Source: Polaribacter pacificus
GTDB lineage: Bacteria; Bacteroidota; Bacteroidia; Flavobacteriales; Flavobacteriaceae
Length of the DNA stretch: 64,000 nt
Direction of reading: 5' to 3'
NCBI RefSeq assembly: GCF_038024035.1
Contig: NZ_CP150664.1
Coordinates: 2,046,001 to 2,110,000 of the forward strand
Under the pieces are notes generated by a model. That model was not told the DNA's origin and searched no databases. It worked only from the letters and a program-made list of their open reading frames with translations. Shown in pieces: positions 1 to 8,544 of the stretch; position 1 is the stretch's first letter, and each line of letters opens with the position of its first letter. A program made the position numbers and the translations under genes.

Positions 1-801
1 AAAGAAATGCAAGACAGGGATGTCTGCCAAATAGAAACTGGTGTGGTCACTTGGCCCAATACCTGATTCTTTTTGAATCAATTTAAAATTGTCGTTATGC
101 GATTTTAATACCTGCTTAAAAATAGGAGAGGTTCCAGTTCCGTATACTGCAAGAGCACTGTCTTGCTTTAAACGGCCCACCATGTCCATATTAATCATAT
201 AATTTACCTTTTTAAGATCTATGGTTGGGTTTTTTACAAAGTAGTTAGACCCTAACAAACCCATTTCTTCACCAGAAAAGGCCATAAAGAGGTAATTGTT
301 GTTTTTGTGATTTCCTTTTAATTTTTCAATTAAATTTAGCATCACTGCCACACCACTTGCATTGTCATCAGCTCCATTATGAATGGCTTTGATAGAATCT
401 CTATACAAAGAACCATCACCTCCATACCCTAGGTGATCAAAGTGTGCTCCAATAACAATGGTGTTTTCGGCCTTGTTGTCTAAATACCCAACAACATTGG
501 TTCCTGTAATGGTGCCATCTGCATTTTCGGTAAATTTAATTTCTTCGTGTGGATGTGTCTTAGGTTTAAAACTAAAAGCTTGTAAAAAGCCATCAGTCCC
601 TTTTCCTTCTAGACCTAAATCTTTAAAACGCTTTTGAATGTATTCAACGGCCTTTTTTTCGCCGTCGGTTCCGGTTTGTCTTCCTTCTAATGCATCAGAA
701 GCTAAAAAGTTGGCATCGCTTTCTATGCTAACTTTTTGCTTGTTTTCTTGTTTGCAAGAAATTACAAGAGATAAAAAGAGTAAAAATAGAATGTTTCTCA
801 T
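1..801 (-). CDS. M28-family zinc aminopeptidase, lipoprotein (partial, C-terminus cut by window start)
   Basis: The reading frame starts at an ATG at 801 and runs off the window at base 1 without a stop (267 codons seen). The N-terminus is a short hydrophobic signal ending in the lipobox-like ISCK, so the protein is probably anchored in the envelope. The body carries the M28 metal-site pattern: GAHFDHLG, then HNGADDNASG, then FSGEEMGLLGS, then NMDMVGRL, and SDHTSF near the cut end. These match the two-zinc site (His, Asp, Glu, Asp, His) of M28 aminopeptidases that trim N-terminal residues from peptides. Substrate specificity cannot be read. It is divergent from the TolB-like gene that follows. 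Confidence 0.9.
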   Translation of the reverse strand, partial: MRNILFLLFLSLVISCKQENKQKVSIESDANFLASDALEGRQTGTDGEKKAVEYIQKRFKDLGLEGKGTDGFLQAFSFKPKTHPHEEIKFTENADGTITGTNVVGYLDNKAENTIVIGAHFDHLGYGGDGSLYRDSIKAIHNGADDNASGVAVMLNLIEKLKGNHKNNNYLFMAFSGEEMGLLGSNYFVKNPTIDLKKVNYMINMDMVGRLKQDSALAVYGTGTSPIFKQVLKSHNDNFKLIQKESGIGPSDHTSFYLADIPVLHFF

Positions 802-811
802 GAGATAATAT

Positions 812-828
812 TATTTTTGTCAAAATTA
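812..828. promoter_or_regulatory. Divergent -7 boxes between the M28 peptidase and TolB-like genes
   Basis: The plus strand reads TATTTTTG at 812-819 and the minus strand reads TAATTTTG at 828-821. Both fit the Bacteroidota -7 consensus TAnnTTTG and point away from each other, towards starts at 866 and 801. No TTG -33 element is visible at the usual 17-23 base spacing for either, so the call is tentative. Confidence 0.4.
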
Positions 829-865
829 AAGAATTATTACCATAATACTGAATAGATTTCAAAAA

Positions 866-1972
866 ATGAAAATACGAATCATCATTATCGCCCTGTGTAG
901 TTTAAGTGTTATTGCATGTAAAACAGATAAAAAATCGAAAACAGATGCTGCTTCTGGAGCTACAAAAAAATGGGTAGATACCCTTATATACCCAGAAGAG
1001 GTTCACTTTAAATCCATCAAGCAAATTACCTTTGGAGGAGATAATGCAGAGGCGTATTGGAGTTTTGACGATGAGCAAATTATTTTTCAATCTAACAATA
1101 CCAATTGGGGAGTTAACTGTGATCAGATGTTTTTAATGAATGTTGATGAAACATTTAAAGATAGCAAGCCACCGATGATTTCTACTGGTTTAGGAAGAAC
1201 CACCTGTGCTTATTTCTTGCCAGACAACAAACACTTTGTGTATGGTTCTACCCATTTAGGAGGCAATGAATGTCCACCAGCACCTTTGAGAAGAGAGGGT
1301 AAATACGTGTGGCCAATCTATGAAAGCTATGATATTTTTGTAGCAGATTTAAATGGAAACATCACAAAACAATTAACTAATGAACCGGGCTATGATGCAG
1401 AGGCAACTGTATCTCCTAAAGGGGATAAAATTGTGTTTACCTCAATGAGAACAGGTGATTTGGAATTGTTTACGATGAATATTGATGGTACAGATGTAAA
1501 GCAGATTACCACTGAGCTAGGGTATGATGGAGGTGCTTTTTTCTCACCAGACGGAAGCAAGCTAATTTTCCGTTCTTCGAGACCAAAAACTCCCGAAGAG
1601 ATTAAAGAATACAAAGATTTATTAAAAGAAGGTCTGGTAATGCCAACAGAGATGGAATTGTACATTTGTAATGCTGATGGTTCTGATCTTAGACAGCTAA
1701 CAGACCTTGGAAATGCCAACTGGAGTCCATTTTTTCATCCTTCTGGAGAGAAAATTTTATTCTCTTCAAACTTTGAATCTGAAAGAGGTTTTCCGTTTAA
1801 CTTATACATGATAGACCTTGATGGTAAAAACTTAAAACGCATTACTCATGGTGAAACTTTTGATGCGTTCCCAGTATTTTCTAACGACGGAAAAAAATTG
1901 ATTTTTTCTTCGAACAGAAATAATGGAGGAGGGCATGATACCAATCTGTTTATTGCAGAATGGCAAGACTAG
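866..1972 (+). CDS. TolB-like beta-propeller lipoprotein (PD40 repeats)
   Basis: A 368-residue protein with an N-terminal hydrophobic signal and lipobox (SVIAC, Cys18), so it is probably a periplasm-facing lipoprotein. The rest is built of repeats of the PD40/TolB type, each containing S-x-D/K-G-x-K-I/L-x-F-x-S followed by a short strand: around residues 66, 174, 219, 289 and 343. Such propellers mediate protein-protein contacts; Bacteroidota members are often annotated as biopolymer transporter TolR or TolB-like proteins. No catalytic site is visible. It has its own promoter box and no same-strand neighbour close enough to suggest an operon. The specific partner cannot be inferred. Confidence 0.85.
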   Translation: MKIRIIIIALCSLSVIACKTDKKSKTDAASGATKKWVDTLIYPEEVHFKSIKQITFGGDNAEAYWSFDDEQIIFQSNNTNWGVNCDQMFLMNVDETFKDSKPPMISTGLGRTTCAYFLPDNKHFVYGSTHLGGNECPPAPLRREGKYVWPIYESYDIFVADLNGNITKQLTNEPGYDAEATVSPKGDKIVFTSMRTGDLELFTMNIDGTDVKQITTELGYDGGAFFSPDGSKLIFRSSRPKTPEEIKEYKDLLKEGLVMPTEMELYICNADGSDLRQLTDLGNANWSPFFHPSGEKILFSSNFESERGFPFNLYMIDLDGKNLKRITHGETFDAFPVFSNDGKKLIFSSNRNNGGGHDTNLFIAEWQD

Positions 1973-1988
1973 TTTACTAGATTTTTCA

Positions 1989-2043
1989 ATACAAATTTGA
2001 TACAAATATATAAACTGCCAATAAATTTGTATCGAGTACTTAG
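1989..2043. repeat. Direct plus inverted repeat of ATACAAAT in the spacer before lepA
   Basis: ATACAAAT occurs at 1989-1996 and again at 2000-2007 (11-base period). GATACAAAT at 1999-2007 is exactly mirrored by ATTTGTATC at 2035-2043, giving a 9-base stem with a 27-base loop. It lies just downstream of the TolB-like stop. It could be an operator, a weak transcript end, or chance in AT-rich DNA. Confidence 0.4.
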
Positions 2044-2115
2044 TCGCTTCGGGGCCTTTTATTTACTGCTCCTTTGAAACTTTTTAAGTTTCCAATTTTT
2101 CAATCCCAAAAAACC

Positions 2116-2123
2116 TATATTTG
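2116..2123 (+). promoter_or_regulatory. -7 promoter box for lepA
   Basis: TATATTTG is a perfect TAnnTTTG match about 30 bases before the lepA ATG. I do not see a TTG at the expected -33 distance. Confidence 0.5.
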
Positions 2124-2152
2124 CAGACGATTTTAATAATCAATATTTATAG

Positions 2153-3949
2153 ATGAAGAACATAAGAAACTTTTGCATTATCGCTCATATCGATCACGGT
2201 AAAAGTACGTTGGCAGATAGATTGTTAGATTATACCGGGTCTGTAACCGATAGAGAAAAGAAAGATCAGTTGCTAGACAACATGGATTTAGAGCGTGAGC
2301 GTGGGATAACCATTAAGTCACATGCTGTCCAAATGGATTTTATCCATGAAGGAACTCAATATGTATTAAACTTAATTGACACACCGGGCCATGTAGATTT
2401 TTCGTACGAGGTTTCTCGTTCTATTGCGGCTTGTGAGGGTGCTTTGCTTATTGTAGATGCTGCTCAAAGCATTCAGGCGCAAACCATATCAAACCTATAT
2501 TTGGCTTTAGAAAATGATTTGGAAATTATTCCGATCCTTAATAAGGTAGACCTTCCAAGTGCCAATCCAGATGAGGTTACAGATGATATTGTAGATTTAT
2601 TGGGCTGTGATCCAGAAGATGTGATTCACGCTAGTGGAAAAACAGGCTTTGGAGTCGATAAAATTTTAGAAGCAATTATCAATAGAATTCCTGCTCCAAA
2701 AGGAGATCCAGATGCGCCGCTTCAGGCCTTAATTTTTGATTCAGTATACAATTCTTATAGAGGTATCGAAACCTACTTTAGAGTGATGAATGGCGAAATT
2801 AAAAAAGGGCAACGCATTAAATTTATGGCCACCAACAATGAGTATTTTGCTGATGAGGTTGGTACATTAAAATTGAGTCAAGTAGTAAAACAATCGGTAA
2901 AAACTGGTGATGTTGGGTATTTGATTACAGGTATAAAAACTGCAAAAGAAGTAAAAGTAGGAGATACCATTACCGATGCTGTAAATCCAACCCAAGAAAT
3001 TATCGATGGTTTTGAGGATGTAAAGCCAATGGTTTTTGCAGGGATCTATCCGGTAGATACAGAAGATTATGAAGAGTTGCGTTATTCTATGGAAAAATTG
3101 CAATTAAACGATGCGTCTTTAGTCTTTGCTCCAGAAAGTTCTGCAGCTTTAGGATTTGGTTTTCGTTGTGGGTTCTTAGGAATGCTGCATATGGAGATTA
3201 TTCAAGAGCGTTTAGAGCGCGAGTTTAATATGACAGTGATTACTACGGTACCCAATGTGTCATATCATGCATATACAAGGAAAAATCCAACAGAAGCGAT
3301 CATCTTAAACAACCCGACAGATTTACCAGATCCATCTAGTTTAGATCGTGTAGAAGAACCTTTTATCAAGGCATCCATAATTACCAAGTCTGATTTTGTT
3401 GGGCAGGTAATGAGTTTGTGTATAGAAAAACGAGGAGAAATTACCAATCAAACCTATTTAACCACAGAACGTGTAGAACTTACTTTTGATATGCCATTGG
3501 CAGAGATTGTATTTGATTTTTACGATCGATTAAAGACGGTGTCTAAAGGATATGCATCTTTTGATTACAGTCCGATAGGTATGCGTTCATCTAAGTTGGT
3601 ACGTGTTGATATCTTGTTAAACGCACAACCCGTAGATGCACTTTCTGCATTATTGCACGCAGATAATGCCTATTCTATTGGTAAAAAAATGTGTGAAAAA
3701 CTAAAGGAGTTAATACCTCGTCAACAATTTGATATTCCTATTCAGGCGGCAATTGGAGCAAAAATTATTGCCAGAGAAACCACCAAGGCACTTCGTAAAG
3801 ATGTTACGGCTAAGTGTTATGGAGGTGATATTTCTAGAAAGCGTAAGTTGTTAGAAAAACAAAAGAAAGGTAAGAAAAGAATGCGTCAGGTAGGGAACGT
3901 AGAAATTCCACAAGAAGCATTTATGGCCGTTTTAAAGTTGAACGATTAA
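2153..3949 (+). CDS. lepA: Elongation factor 4 (LepA), ribosome back-translocating GTPase
   Basis: 598 residues, the normal LepA length. The G domain shows the P-loop AHIDHGKST (residues 11-19), DTPGH (76-80) and NKVD (130-133). The middle and C-terminal parts contain the EF4-typical [14 protein letters not shown] segment and a lysine-rich C-terminal domain ([18 protein letters not shown]). LepA is a cytoplasmic translational GTPase that acts on stalled or mis-translocated ribosomes. The gene is monocistronic: a promoter box sits upstream and a strong hairpin terminator follows within 30 bases. Confidence 0.98.
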   Translation: MKNIRNFCIIAHIDHGKSTLADRLLDYTGSVTDREKKDQLLDNMDLERERGITIKSHAVQMDFIHEGTQYVLNLIDTPGHVDFSYEVSRSIAACEGALLIVDAAQSIQAQTISNLYLALENDLEIIPILNKVDLPSANPDEVTDDIVDLLGCDPEDVIHASGKTGFGVDKILEAIINRIPAPKGDPDAPLQALIFDSVYNSYRGIETYFRVMNGEIKKGQRIKFMATNNEYFADEVGTLKLSQVVKQSVKTGDVGYLITGIKTAKEVKVGDTITDAVNPTQEIIDGFEDVKPMVFAGIYPVDTEDYEELRYSMEKLQLNDASLVFAPESSAALGFGFRCGFLGMLHMEIIQERLEREFNMTVITTVPNVSYHAYTRKNPTEAIILNNPTDLPDPSSLDRVEEPFIKASIITKSDFVGQVMSLCIEKRGEITNQTYLTTERVELTFDMPLAEIVFDFYDRLKTVSKGYASFDYSPIGMRSSKLVRVDILLNAQPVDALSALLHADNAYSIGKKMCEKLKELIPRQQFDIPIQAAIGAKIIARETTKALRKDVTAKCYGGDISRKRKLLEKQKKGKKRMRQVGNVEIPQEAFMAVLKLND

Positions 3950-3975
3950 ACGATAACAACGCCATGATATAAATT

Positions 3976-4012
3976 AAAAAATGCCTTTTTGAGTGATCAA
4001 AAAGGCATTTTT
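3976..4012. terminator. Bidirectional terminator between lepA and the zinc peptidase
   Basis: AAAAATGCCTTTTTGA and its mirror around a short loop form a stem with A-tract on one side and T-tract on the other. It serves both convergent genes. Confidence 0.85.
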
Positions 4013-4029
4013 CTTTATTGTTTGTTTAC

Positions 4030-4728
4030 TTAATCTCTGTTTCCTAAAATTTGCAATCCCCAATACAATAACATAGCTAGTGATCCCAAAGCAGCAACCA
4101 AATAGGTTCTGGCCGCCCATTTTAAAGCATCTTTAGCGCCATCCAACTCTTGAGTCGTTAGCATCTCTTTGTTTCTTAACCAAGCCAAAGCTCGATTACT
4201 CGCATCGTATTCTACAGGTAAGGTGATAAAACTAAAAACGGTAGCGACTGCCATTAGGACTAATCCTCCAACGGCAATCATAAAACCAATTCCAGTATCT
4301 CCAGAAGTAGCTCCAAGTATAATACCTCCAATGACCATCCATTGTGAAAACTTAGAAGAAATGTTTACCATAGGCACTAATTTTGATCGCATACCTAGCC
4401 ATTTGTAAGCTTTTGCATGTTGTACTGCGTGACCTACCTCATGCGCTGCAACGGCAGCAGCTGCGGCATTTCTTTGGTTGTACACACCTTCACTTAAATT
4501 TACTGTTTTATTAACCGGGTTATAATGATCGGTTAGCATTCCGGCCGTCGAGATAACTTTGACATCCGTAATTCCGTGATCGGAGAGCATTTTTTCTGCA
4601 ATCTCGGCGCCACTCATCCCATTTTGTAAGTGGATTTTTCCGTAAGTTTTAAACTTTTTCTTTAGTGTATTGCTAATCAGCCAGCTGATCAAAGAAATGA
4701 TTCCAATTAATATGTAAAATCCTATCAT
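4030..4728 (-). CDS. Membrane zinc metallopeptidase, YugP/Zn_peptidase_2 family
   Basis: 232 residues. It begins with one transmembrane segment (residues 2-20), followed by a soluble stretch, the zinc-binding HEVGH motif (96-100) with a further His at 104, and two or three hydrophobic segments in the C-terminal half. This order and length match the PF04298 family (YugP), inner-membrane peptidases of unknown substrate. A consensus promoter precedes it and it ends against lepA at a shared terminator, so it looks monocistronic. Confidence 0.9.
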   Translation of the reverse strand: MIGFYILIGIISLISWLISNTLKKKFKTYGKIHLQNGMSGAEIAEKMLSDHGITDVKVISTAGMLTDHYNPVNKTVNLSEGVYNQRNAAAAAVAAHEVGHAVQHAKAYKWLGMRSKLVPMVNISSKFSQWMVIGGIILGATSGDTGIGFMIAVGGLVLMAVATVFSFITLPVEYDASNRALAWLRNKEMLTTQELDGAKDALKWAARTYLVAALGSLAMLLYWGLQILGNRD

Positions 4729-4783
4729 CTATTAAGTATTTATTATTCAATTATTCTTGATAAATTTACAGCATAAAGTATTC

Positions 4784-4814
4784 CAAATTTACTTTTTTGA
4801 ATAAATAATGCCAA
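4784..4814 (-). promoter_or_regulatory. Promoter for the zinc metallopeptidase
   Basis: On the minus strand, TTG (4814-4812), a 20-base spacer and TAAATTTG (4791-4784) match the Bacteroidota -33/-7 pattern. The -33 element lies directly against the divergent ansA start at 4816, so the two genes share regulatory DNA. Confidence 0.6.
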
Positions 4815-4815
4815 A

Positions 4816-5853
4816 ATGACAAACGTTCCAAAGATTTTATTGATATATACCGGTGGTACCATTGGTATGGTTAAGGACTATAAGACCAATGCGCTTAAAG
4901 CTTTTAATTTTGAAAAGTTGCTAGATAGGATTCCAGAACTACAGCAATTAGATTGTCATATTGATACCTATTCTTTTGATGAGCCTATTGATTCATCAAA
5001 TATGAATCCTGATTATTATAGAATGATCGCAGAGGTTATAGAGCAAAAGTATGCCAACTTTGATGGTTTTGTTGTTTTAACCGGGTCAGATACCATGTCA
5101 TATACTTCATCGGCCTTGAGTTTTATGCTTGAGAACCTAGAAAAACCTATTATTTTTACCGGATCTCAACTACCCATAGGGCATTTAAGGACTGATGCTA
5201 AAGAAAACTTGATTACCTCTATAGAGATTGCCTGTGCAAAAGACAAAAATGGAATTGCAATGATTTCTGAAGTTTGCCTGTATTTTGAATACAAATTATA
5301 CCGAGCAAACAGAACAACCAAAGTAAATGCAGAACAATTTGAAGCTTTTGCTTCTCTTAACTATCCTCCATTAGCAGAGAGTGGAGTTCATTTGCATTTT
5401 AATGAAAGTTTGTTACACCAACCCGCTAAGCGAAATCAAAAGCTGATTGTCCGAAAAATGCTCAATGAGCAGGTGGTTATTTTAAAATTATTTCCAGGCA
5501 TTACAGAGCATGTTGTAAAATCCATTTTAGAAATCCCTACTATAAAAGGAGTAGTCTTAGAAACTTATGGATCTGGCAACGCTCCAACCTACCCTTGGTT
5601 TATAGAGCTTTTAGATACAGCAATAAAAAGTGGCATACATATTGTTAATATTACTCAGTGTGTAAGTGGGAGTGTTAGTATGGGTCATTATGAAACCAGT
5701 GTAGAAATGAAAAACATAGGGGTGATTAACGGCAAGGACATGACCACAGAATCAGCGATTGCTAAGTTGATGTATTTATTAGGCCAAAAAGAAGAAGTAA
5801 AACAATTTAAAGAAATTTTTGAAAGTTCATTGAGAGGAGAGGTAGATGCCTAA
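4816..5853 (+). CDS. ansA: Type I L-asparaginase (cytoplasmic)
   Basis: 345 residues. The N-terminal TGGTIGM (12-18) supplies the catalytic threonine, and the second conserved block VLTGSDTMSYTSSA and the GSQLPIGHLRTDAKENL segment are typical of bacterial asparaginase/glutaminase. No signal peptide is present, consistent with the cytoplasmic type I enzyme that hydrolyses asparagine to aspartate and ammonia. The C-terminal domain includes the GSGNAPT and SVSMGHYE segments of the AnsA branch. Monocistronic; the following 275 bases are non-coding. Confidence 0.95.
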   Translation: MTNVPKILLIYTGGTIGMVKDYKTNALKAFNFEKLLDRIPELQQLDCHIDTYSFDEPIDSSNMNPDYYRMIAEVIEQKYANFDGFVVLTGSDTMSYTSSALSFMLENLEKPIIFTGSQLPIGHLRTDAKENLITSIEIACAKDKNGIAMISEVCLYFEYKLYRANRTTKVNAEQFEAFASLNYPPLAESGVHLHFNESLLHQPAKRNQKLIVRKMLNEQVVILKLFPGITEHVVKSILEIPTIKGVVLETYGSGNAPTYPWFIELLDTAIKSGIHIVNITQCVSGSVSMGHYETSVEMKNIGVINGKDMTTESAIAKLMYLLGQKEEVKQFKEIFESSLRGEVDA

Positions 5854-6062
5854 GGGCTTAATTCTACTGCATTATTGTTAACAAAACGTTAACATTATTG
5901 CCCTTTTTACATAAAAATCAGGCTATTTGTATTTTTTACCATAAAAATCTTGATTTTTTTTTATTGAGTCAACAATTTTTTGTTAATTGGCACTCTCAAA
6001 ACTGTAGAAAGTTTTTTAAGGAGTTTAATAGATGTAGTTTTTTAAATTCTGGTTTAGACTTT

Positions 6063-6094
6063 TTGCTTTATTGAAATTTAAATTAATATCTTTA
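6063..6094 (+). promoter_or_regulatory. Promoter for the exbB operon
   Basis: TTG at 6063-6065, a 21-base spacer and TATCTTTA at 6087-6094 match the Bacteroidota promoter pattern with one mismatch in the last base of the -7 box. The ATG of exbB is 35 bases downstream. The rest of the 275-base spacer (5854-6128) is AT-rich with no reading frame; it contains two GTTAAC palindromes 5 bases apart at 5877-5893. Confidence 0.5.
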
Positions 6095-6128
6095 ACCCGT
6101 TAACTATTAAAAATTAATTATAACAAAG

Positions 6129-6845
6129 ATGAAAAAAGTAGTAAATATCCTAACAGTAGCAGGATTCATGTTTTTTGGAGCTATTCAATCAACAGTTGCG
6201 CAAGAAGTAGCAGAAAAAACTTTTCACCAAGAATTGAAAACTCGTTTTATAGAAGGGGGTCCAGCATTCATGGGTATTGTATTAGTTGCCTTAATTTTAG
6301 GATTGGCAATTGCTATCGAGAGAATCATTTATTTAAACATGGCAACAACCAATACTAAGAAATTAGTCGCTAAGGTAGACGAAGCGTTAAATTCAGGTGG
6401 TGTTGATGCTGCAAAAGAAGTTTGTAGAAATTCAAAAGGACCTGTTGCGTCAATCTTTTATCAAGGTTTAGACAGAATGGATGAAGGCGTAGAAGCTGCA
6501 GAAAAAGCAGTTGTTGGTTACGGTGGAGTTCAAATGGGACTTTTAGAAAAAAACATCTCATGGTTATCATTGTTCATTGCTTTAGCACCGATGTTAGGGT
6601 TTATGGGAACAGTTATTGGTATGATTTCTGCTTTTGATTCTATTGAGCAATCGAATGACATCTCTCCAGGAGTTGTAGCAGGAGGTATTAAAGTTGCACT
6701 TTTAACAACTGTATTCGGTTTGATCGTTGCGATTATTTTACAAATTTTTTATAACTATATCGTTTCTAAAGTAGATGCTATTGTAAATAGCATGGAAGAT
6801 GCATCAATCTCTTTAGTAGACTTATTAGTAAAATATAAAAAATAA
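6129..6845 (+). CDS. exbB: ExbB/TolQ/MotA-type proton channel protein
   Basis: 238 residues. It starts with a cleavable-looking hydrophobic segment (1-24, ending VAQE), then a transmembrane helix at about 45-68, a cytoplasmic loop, and two helices at about 143-168 and 187-212. The conserved block LGFMGTVIGMISAF and the downstream GGIKVALLTTVFGLIVAI are the pore-lining helices of the ExbB/TolQ family. With ExbD it converts proton flow into force for TonB-dependent uptake, or for another envelope process. It is the first gene of a four-gene operon; five bases separate it from the next gene. Confidence 0.93.
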   Translation: MKKVVNILTVAGFMFFGAIQSTVAQEVAEKTFHQELKTRFIEGGPAFMGIVLVALILGLAIAIERIIYLNMATTNTKKLVAKVDEALNSGGVDAAKEVCRNSKGPVASIFYQGLDRMDEGVEAAEKAVVGYGGVQMGLLEKNISWLSLFIALAPMLGFMGTVIGMISAFDSIEQSNDISPGVVAGGIKVALLTTVFGLIVAIILQIFYNYIVSKVDAIVNSMEDASISLVDLLVKYKK

Positions 6846-6850
6846 TAAAA

Positions 6851-7324
6851 ATGAGTAAATTATCTAAAATATTAACAGGTGTTGCCGCGGTTATCGCAGT
6901 AATCGGTTTTTATTACTTTGTCATGATTCTTAATTATGGTGAGGATGCAATAAAATCCGACCCTGATGTTCAAGGAAGTACAATATCACCTTTTGTGACG
7001 TTTTCTGTGATCGTTTTGGTTTTGGCCATCGCATCAGCAGTGATTTTCTCGGTGATTAACATGGTTAAAAACCCTGAGAGTTTAAAAAAGACCCTACTTA
7101 GCTTAGCTGTGTTAGCAGTTATATTTGCTGTAGCTTATATGTTCTCTAAAGACACATCTTTAGTAGATGCTGTTGGAAACAAAGACTGGCAAGCTACTAT
7201 TGATAGTGGTGAAGCAGGTTCTATTAGCAAATGGGTTGATACAGGAATCAGATACAGTGTTGTCTTAGGTGCTATTGGTTTAGGACTTTTTGTAGTGGAC
7301 ATTGTAAAAGGACTTATAAAATAA
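6851..7324 (+). CDS. Four-helix membrane protein of unknown function between ExbB and ExbD
   Basis: 157 residues with hydrophobic segments at about 8-28, 46-68, 80-97 and 132-152, separated by short polar loops. I do not recognise a named domain. It is located between exbB and the two exbD genes with gaps of 5 and 6 bases, so it is certainly co-transcribed and probably a partner of the proton channel. The loop between helices 1 and 2 is short and acidic and the loop between helices 3 and 4 (about 98-130) has mixed charge. Function beyond the association is inference. Confidence 0.8.
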   Translation: MSKLSKILTGVAAVIAVIGFYYFVMILNYGEDAIKSDPDVQGSTISPFVTFSVIVLVLAIASAVIFSVINMVKNPESLKKTLLSLAVLAVIFAVAYMFSKDTSLVDAVGNKDWQATIDSGEAGSISKWVDTGIRYSVVLGAIGLGLFVVDIVKGLIK

Positions 7325-7330
7325 CACGAT

Positions 7331-7954
7331 ATGGCAAGAAGAGAAAACCCGGAAATTAATGCAGGTTCAATGGCAGATATTGCTTTCTTGCTACTTATCT
7401 TTTTCTTAGTAACTACTACTATGGATGTTGATTCAGGTATTTCTAAGAAGTTATCTGAAAAACCACCAAAAGATTTTGTTCCTCCAATTATTAAGGAGAG
7501 AAACATTTTTGAAGTAAATATCAATGGAAACAACGAATTGTTGGTAGAAAATGAAGCGATGAAGTTGAAAGACTTAAAAGCTGCAGCTATTAAATTTATT
7601 GATAACGGTGGAGGAGAAGGAAAAGTTGAAGACGGAGTGTCTACAGGTCCTTGTACGTATTGTAAAGGAGAAAAAGACCCTAGTTCTTCAGATCATCCAA
7701 ACAAAGCAGTTATTTCTGTAAACACAAATAGAGTTACAGAATATGAAACATATGTACTCGTTCAAAACGAACTATTAAAAGCGTATTCTGAGCTTAGAGA
7801 TAGATTGTCAAATGAGCGTTATGGTATATCTTTTAAAGCTCTAGAAGCTGCTTATTTAGATGATAAAAAGAACGAAGATTTGAAGAAAAAAGTTGAAGAT
7901 ATCCGAACAAGTTATCCTCAAATTATTTCTGATACAGAACCGAAATCAAATTAA
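7331..7954 (+). CDS. exbD: ExbD/TolR-type protein with an additional cysteine-containing insert
   Basis: 207 residues, longer than usual ExbD (about 140). After a short cytoplasmic start there is one transmembrane helix preceded by the proton-path aspartate (SMADIAFLLLIFFLV, about 12-27). The periplasmic domain follows. Between the two halves of this domain lies an insert with glycine/aspartate residues and a CTYC motif (about residues 110-113), giving two cysteines in a compartment where disulfides or metal ligands are possible. Third gene of the exb operon. Confidence 0.9.
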   Translation: MARRENPEINAGSMADIAFLLLIFFLVTTTMDVDSGISKKLSEKPPKDFVPPIIKERNIFEVNINGNNELLVENEAMKLKDLKAAAIKFIDNGGGEGKVEDGVSTGPCTYCKGEKDPSSSDHPNKAVISVNTNRVTEYETYVLVQNELLKAYSELRDRLSNERYGISFKALEAAYLDDKKNEDLKKKVEDIRTSYPQIISDTEPKSN

Positions 7955-7975
7955 TCATCATTAAAAGTAACAATT

Positions 7976-8443
7976 ATGTCTAAATTTGGAAAAAAGAAAA
8001 AAGGATTACCAGCTGTAAATACTGCTGCCTTGCCAGATATTGTATTTATGTTATTGTTTTTCTTTATGGTGACTACTACGATGAGAGAAACTGAACTTAA
8101 AATTCAAACACCAAAATTGCCTAGTGCAACAGAGGTTAAGAAATTAGAACACAAGAGTTTGGTAAGTACTATCTATGTTGGTAAAGCTAAAACAGAGAAA
8201 CAAGGTAAAGGAGATAAGATTCAGTTGAATGACAAAATCGCAACTGCAGAAGATGTTCCAGCATTTATTTTAAATGAAAGAACCTTAGTGAGTGAGGCAG
8301 AAATTCCATTTATGACTGTTTCTATCAAAGCTGATAAAAAATCTAGTGTTGGTACAATATCAGATATCAAATTAAAATTAAGAGATGTAAATGCTTTAAA
8401 ATTGAGTCTTTCTACACAAAAAGGAAGTGAGATTAAACAATAA
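7976..8443 (+). CDS. exbD: Second ExbD/TolR-type protein
   Basis: 155 residues. Basic N-terminus (KFGKKKKGLP), then the proton-path aspartate at the start of the single transmembrane helix (AALPDIVFMLLFFFMV), then a periplasmic domain. It lacks the cysteine insert of the preceding paralogue. Two different ExbD proteins next to one ExbB is a common arrangement in Flavobacteriia. It is the last gene of the operon and is followed by a terminator. Confidence 0.92.
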   Translation: MSKFGKKKKGLPAVNTAALPDIVFMLLFFFMVTTTMRETELKIQTPKLPSATEVKKLEHKSLVSTIYVGKAKTEKQGKGDKIQLNDKIATAEDVPAFILNERTLVSEAEIPFMTVSIKADKKSSVGTISDIKLKLRDVNALKLSLSTQKGSEIKQ

Positions 8444-8465
8444 GTATTACATGCTTTAGTATACT

Positions 8466-8497
8466 AAAAGGCAATCATTATATGATTGCCTTTTTTT
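8466..8497 (+). terminator. Terminator of the exb operon
   Basis: AAAAGGCAATCA / TGATTGCCTTTT hairpin with a 4-6 base loop and a run of seven T. Confidence 0.9.
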
Positions 8498-8517
8498 ATT
8501 GAAATATACTATCTTTA
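8486..8517 (+). promoter_or_regulatory. Promoter for the PorT-like gene, overlapping the exb terminator
   Basis: TTG at 8486-8488, a 21-base spacer and TATCTTTA at 8510-8517. The -33 element falls in the descending arm of the preceding terminator hairpin, a compact arrangement. Confidence 0.45.
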
Positions 8518-8544
8518 ACATTCTAAAGTTTATACTTCTATCTT

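Noticed and set aside
5877..5893. Two GTTAAC palindromes 5 bases apart in the ansA-exbB spacer, with a third copy at 6099
   Set aside because: GTTAAC is short and self-complementary and expected by chance in AT-rich DNA; no other evidence for an operator.
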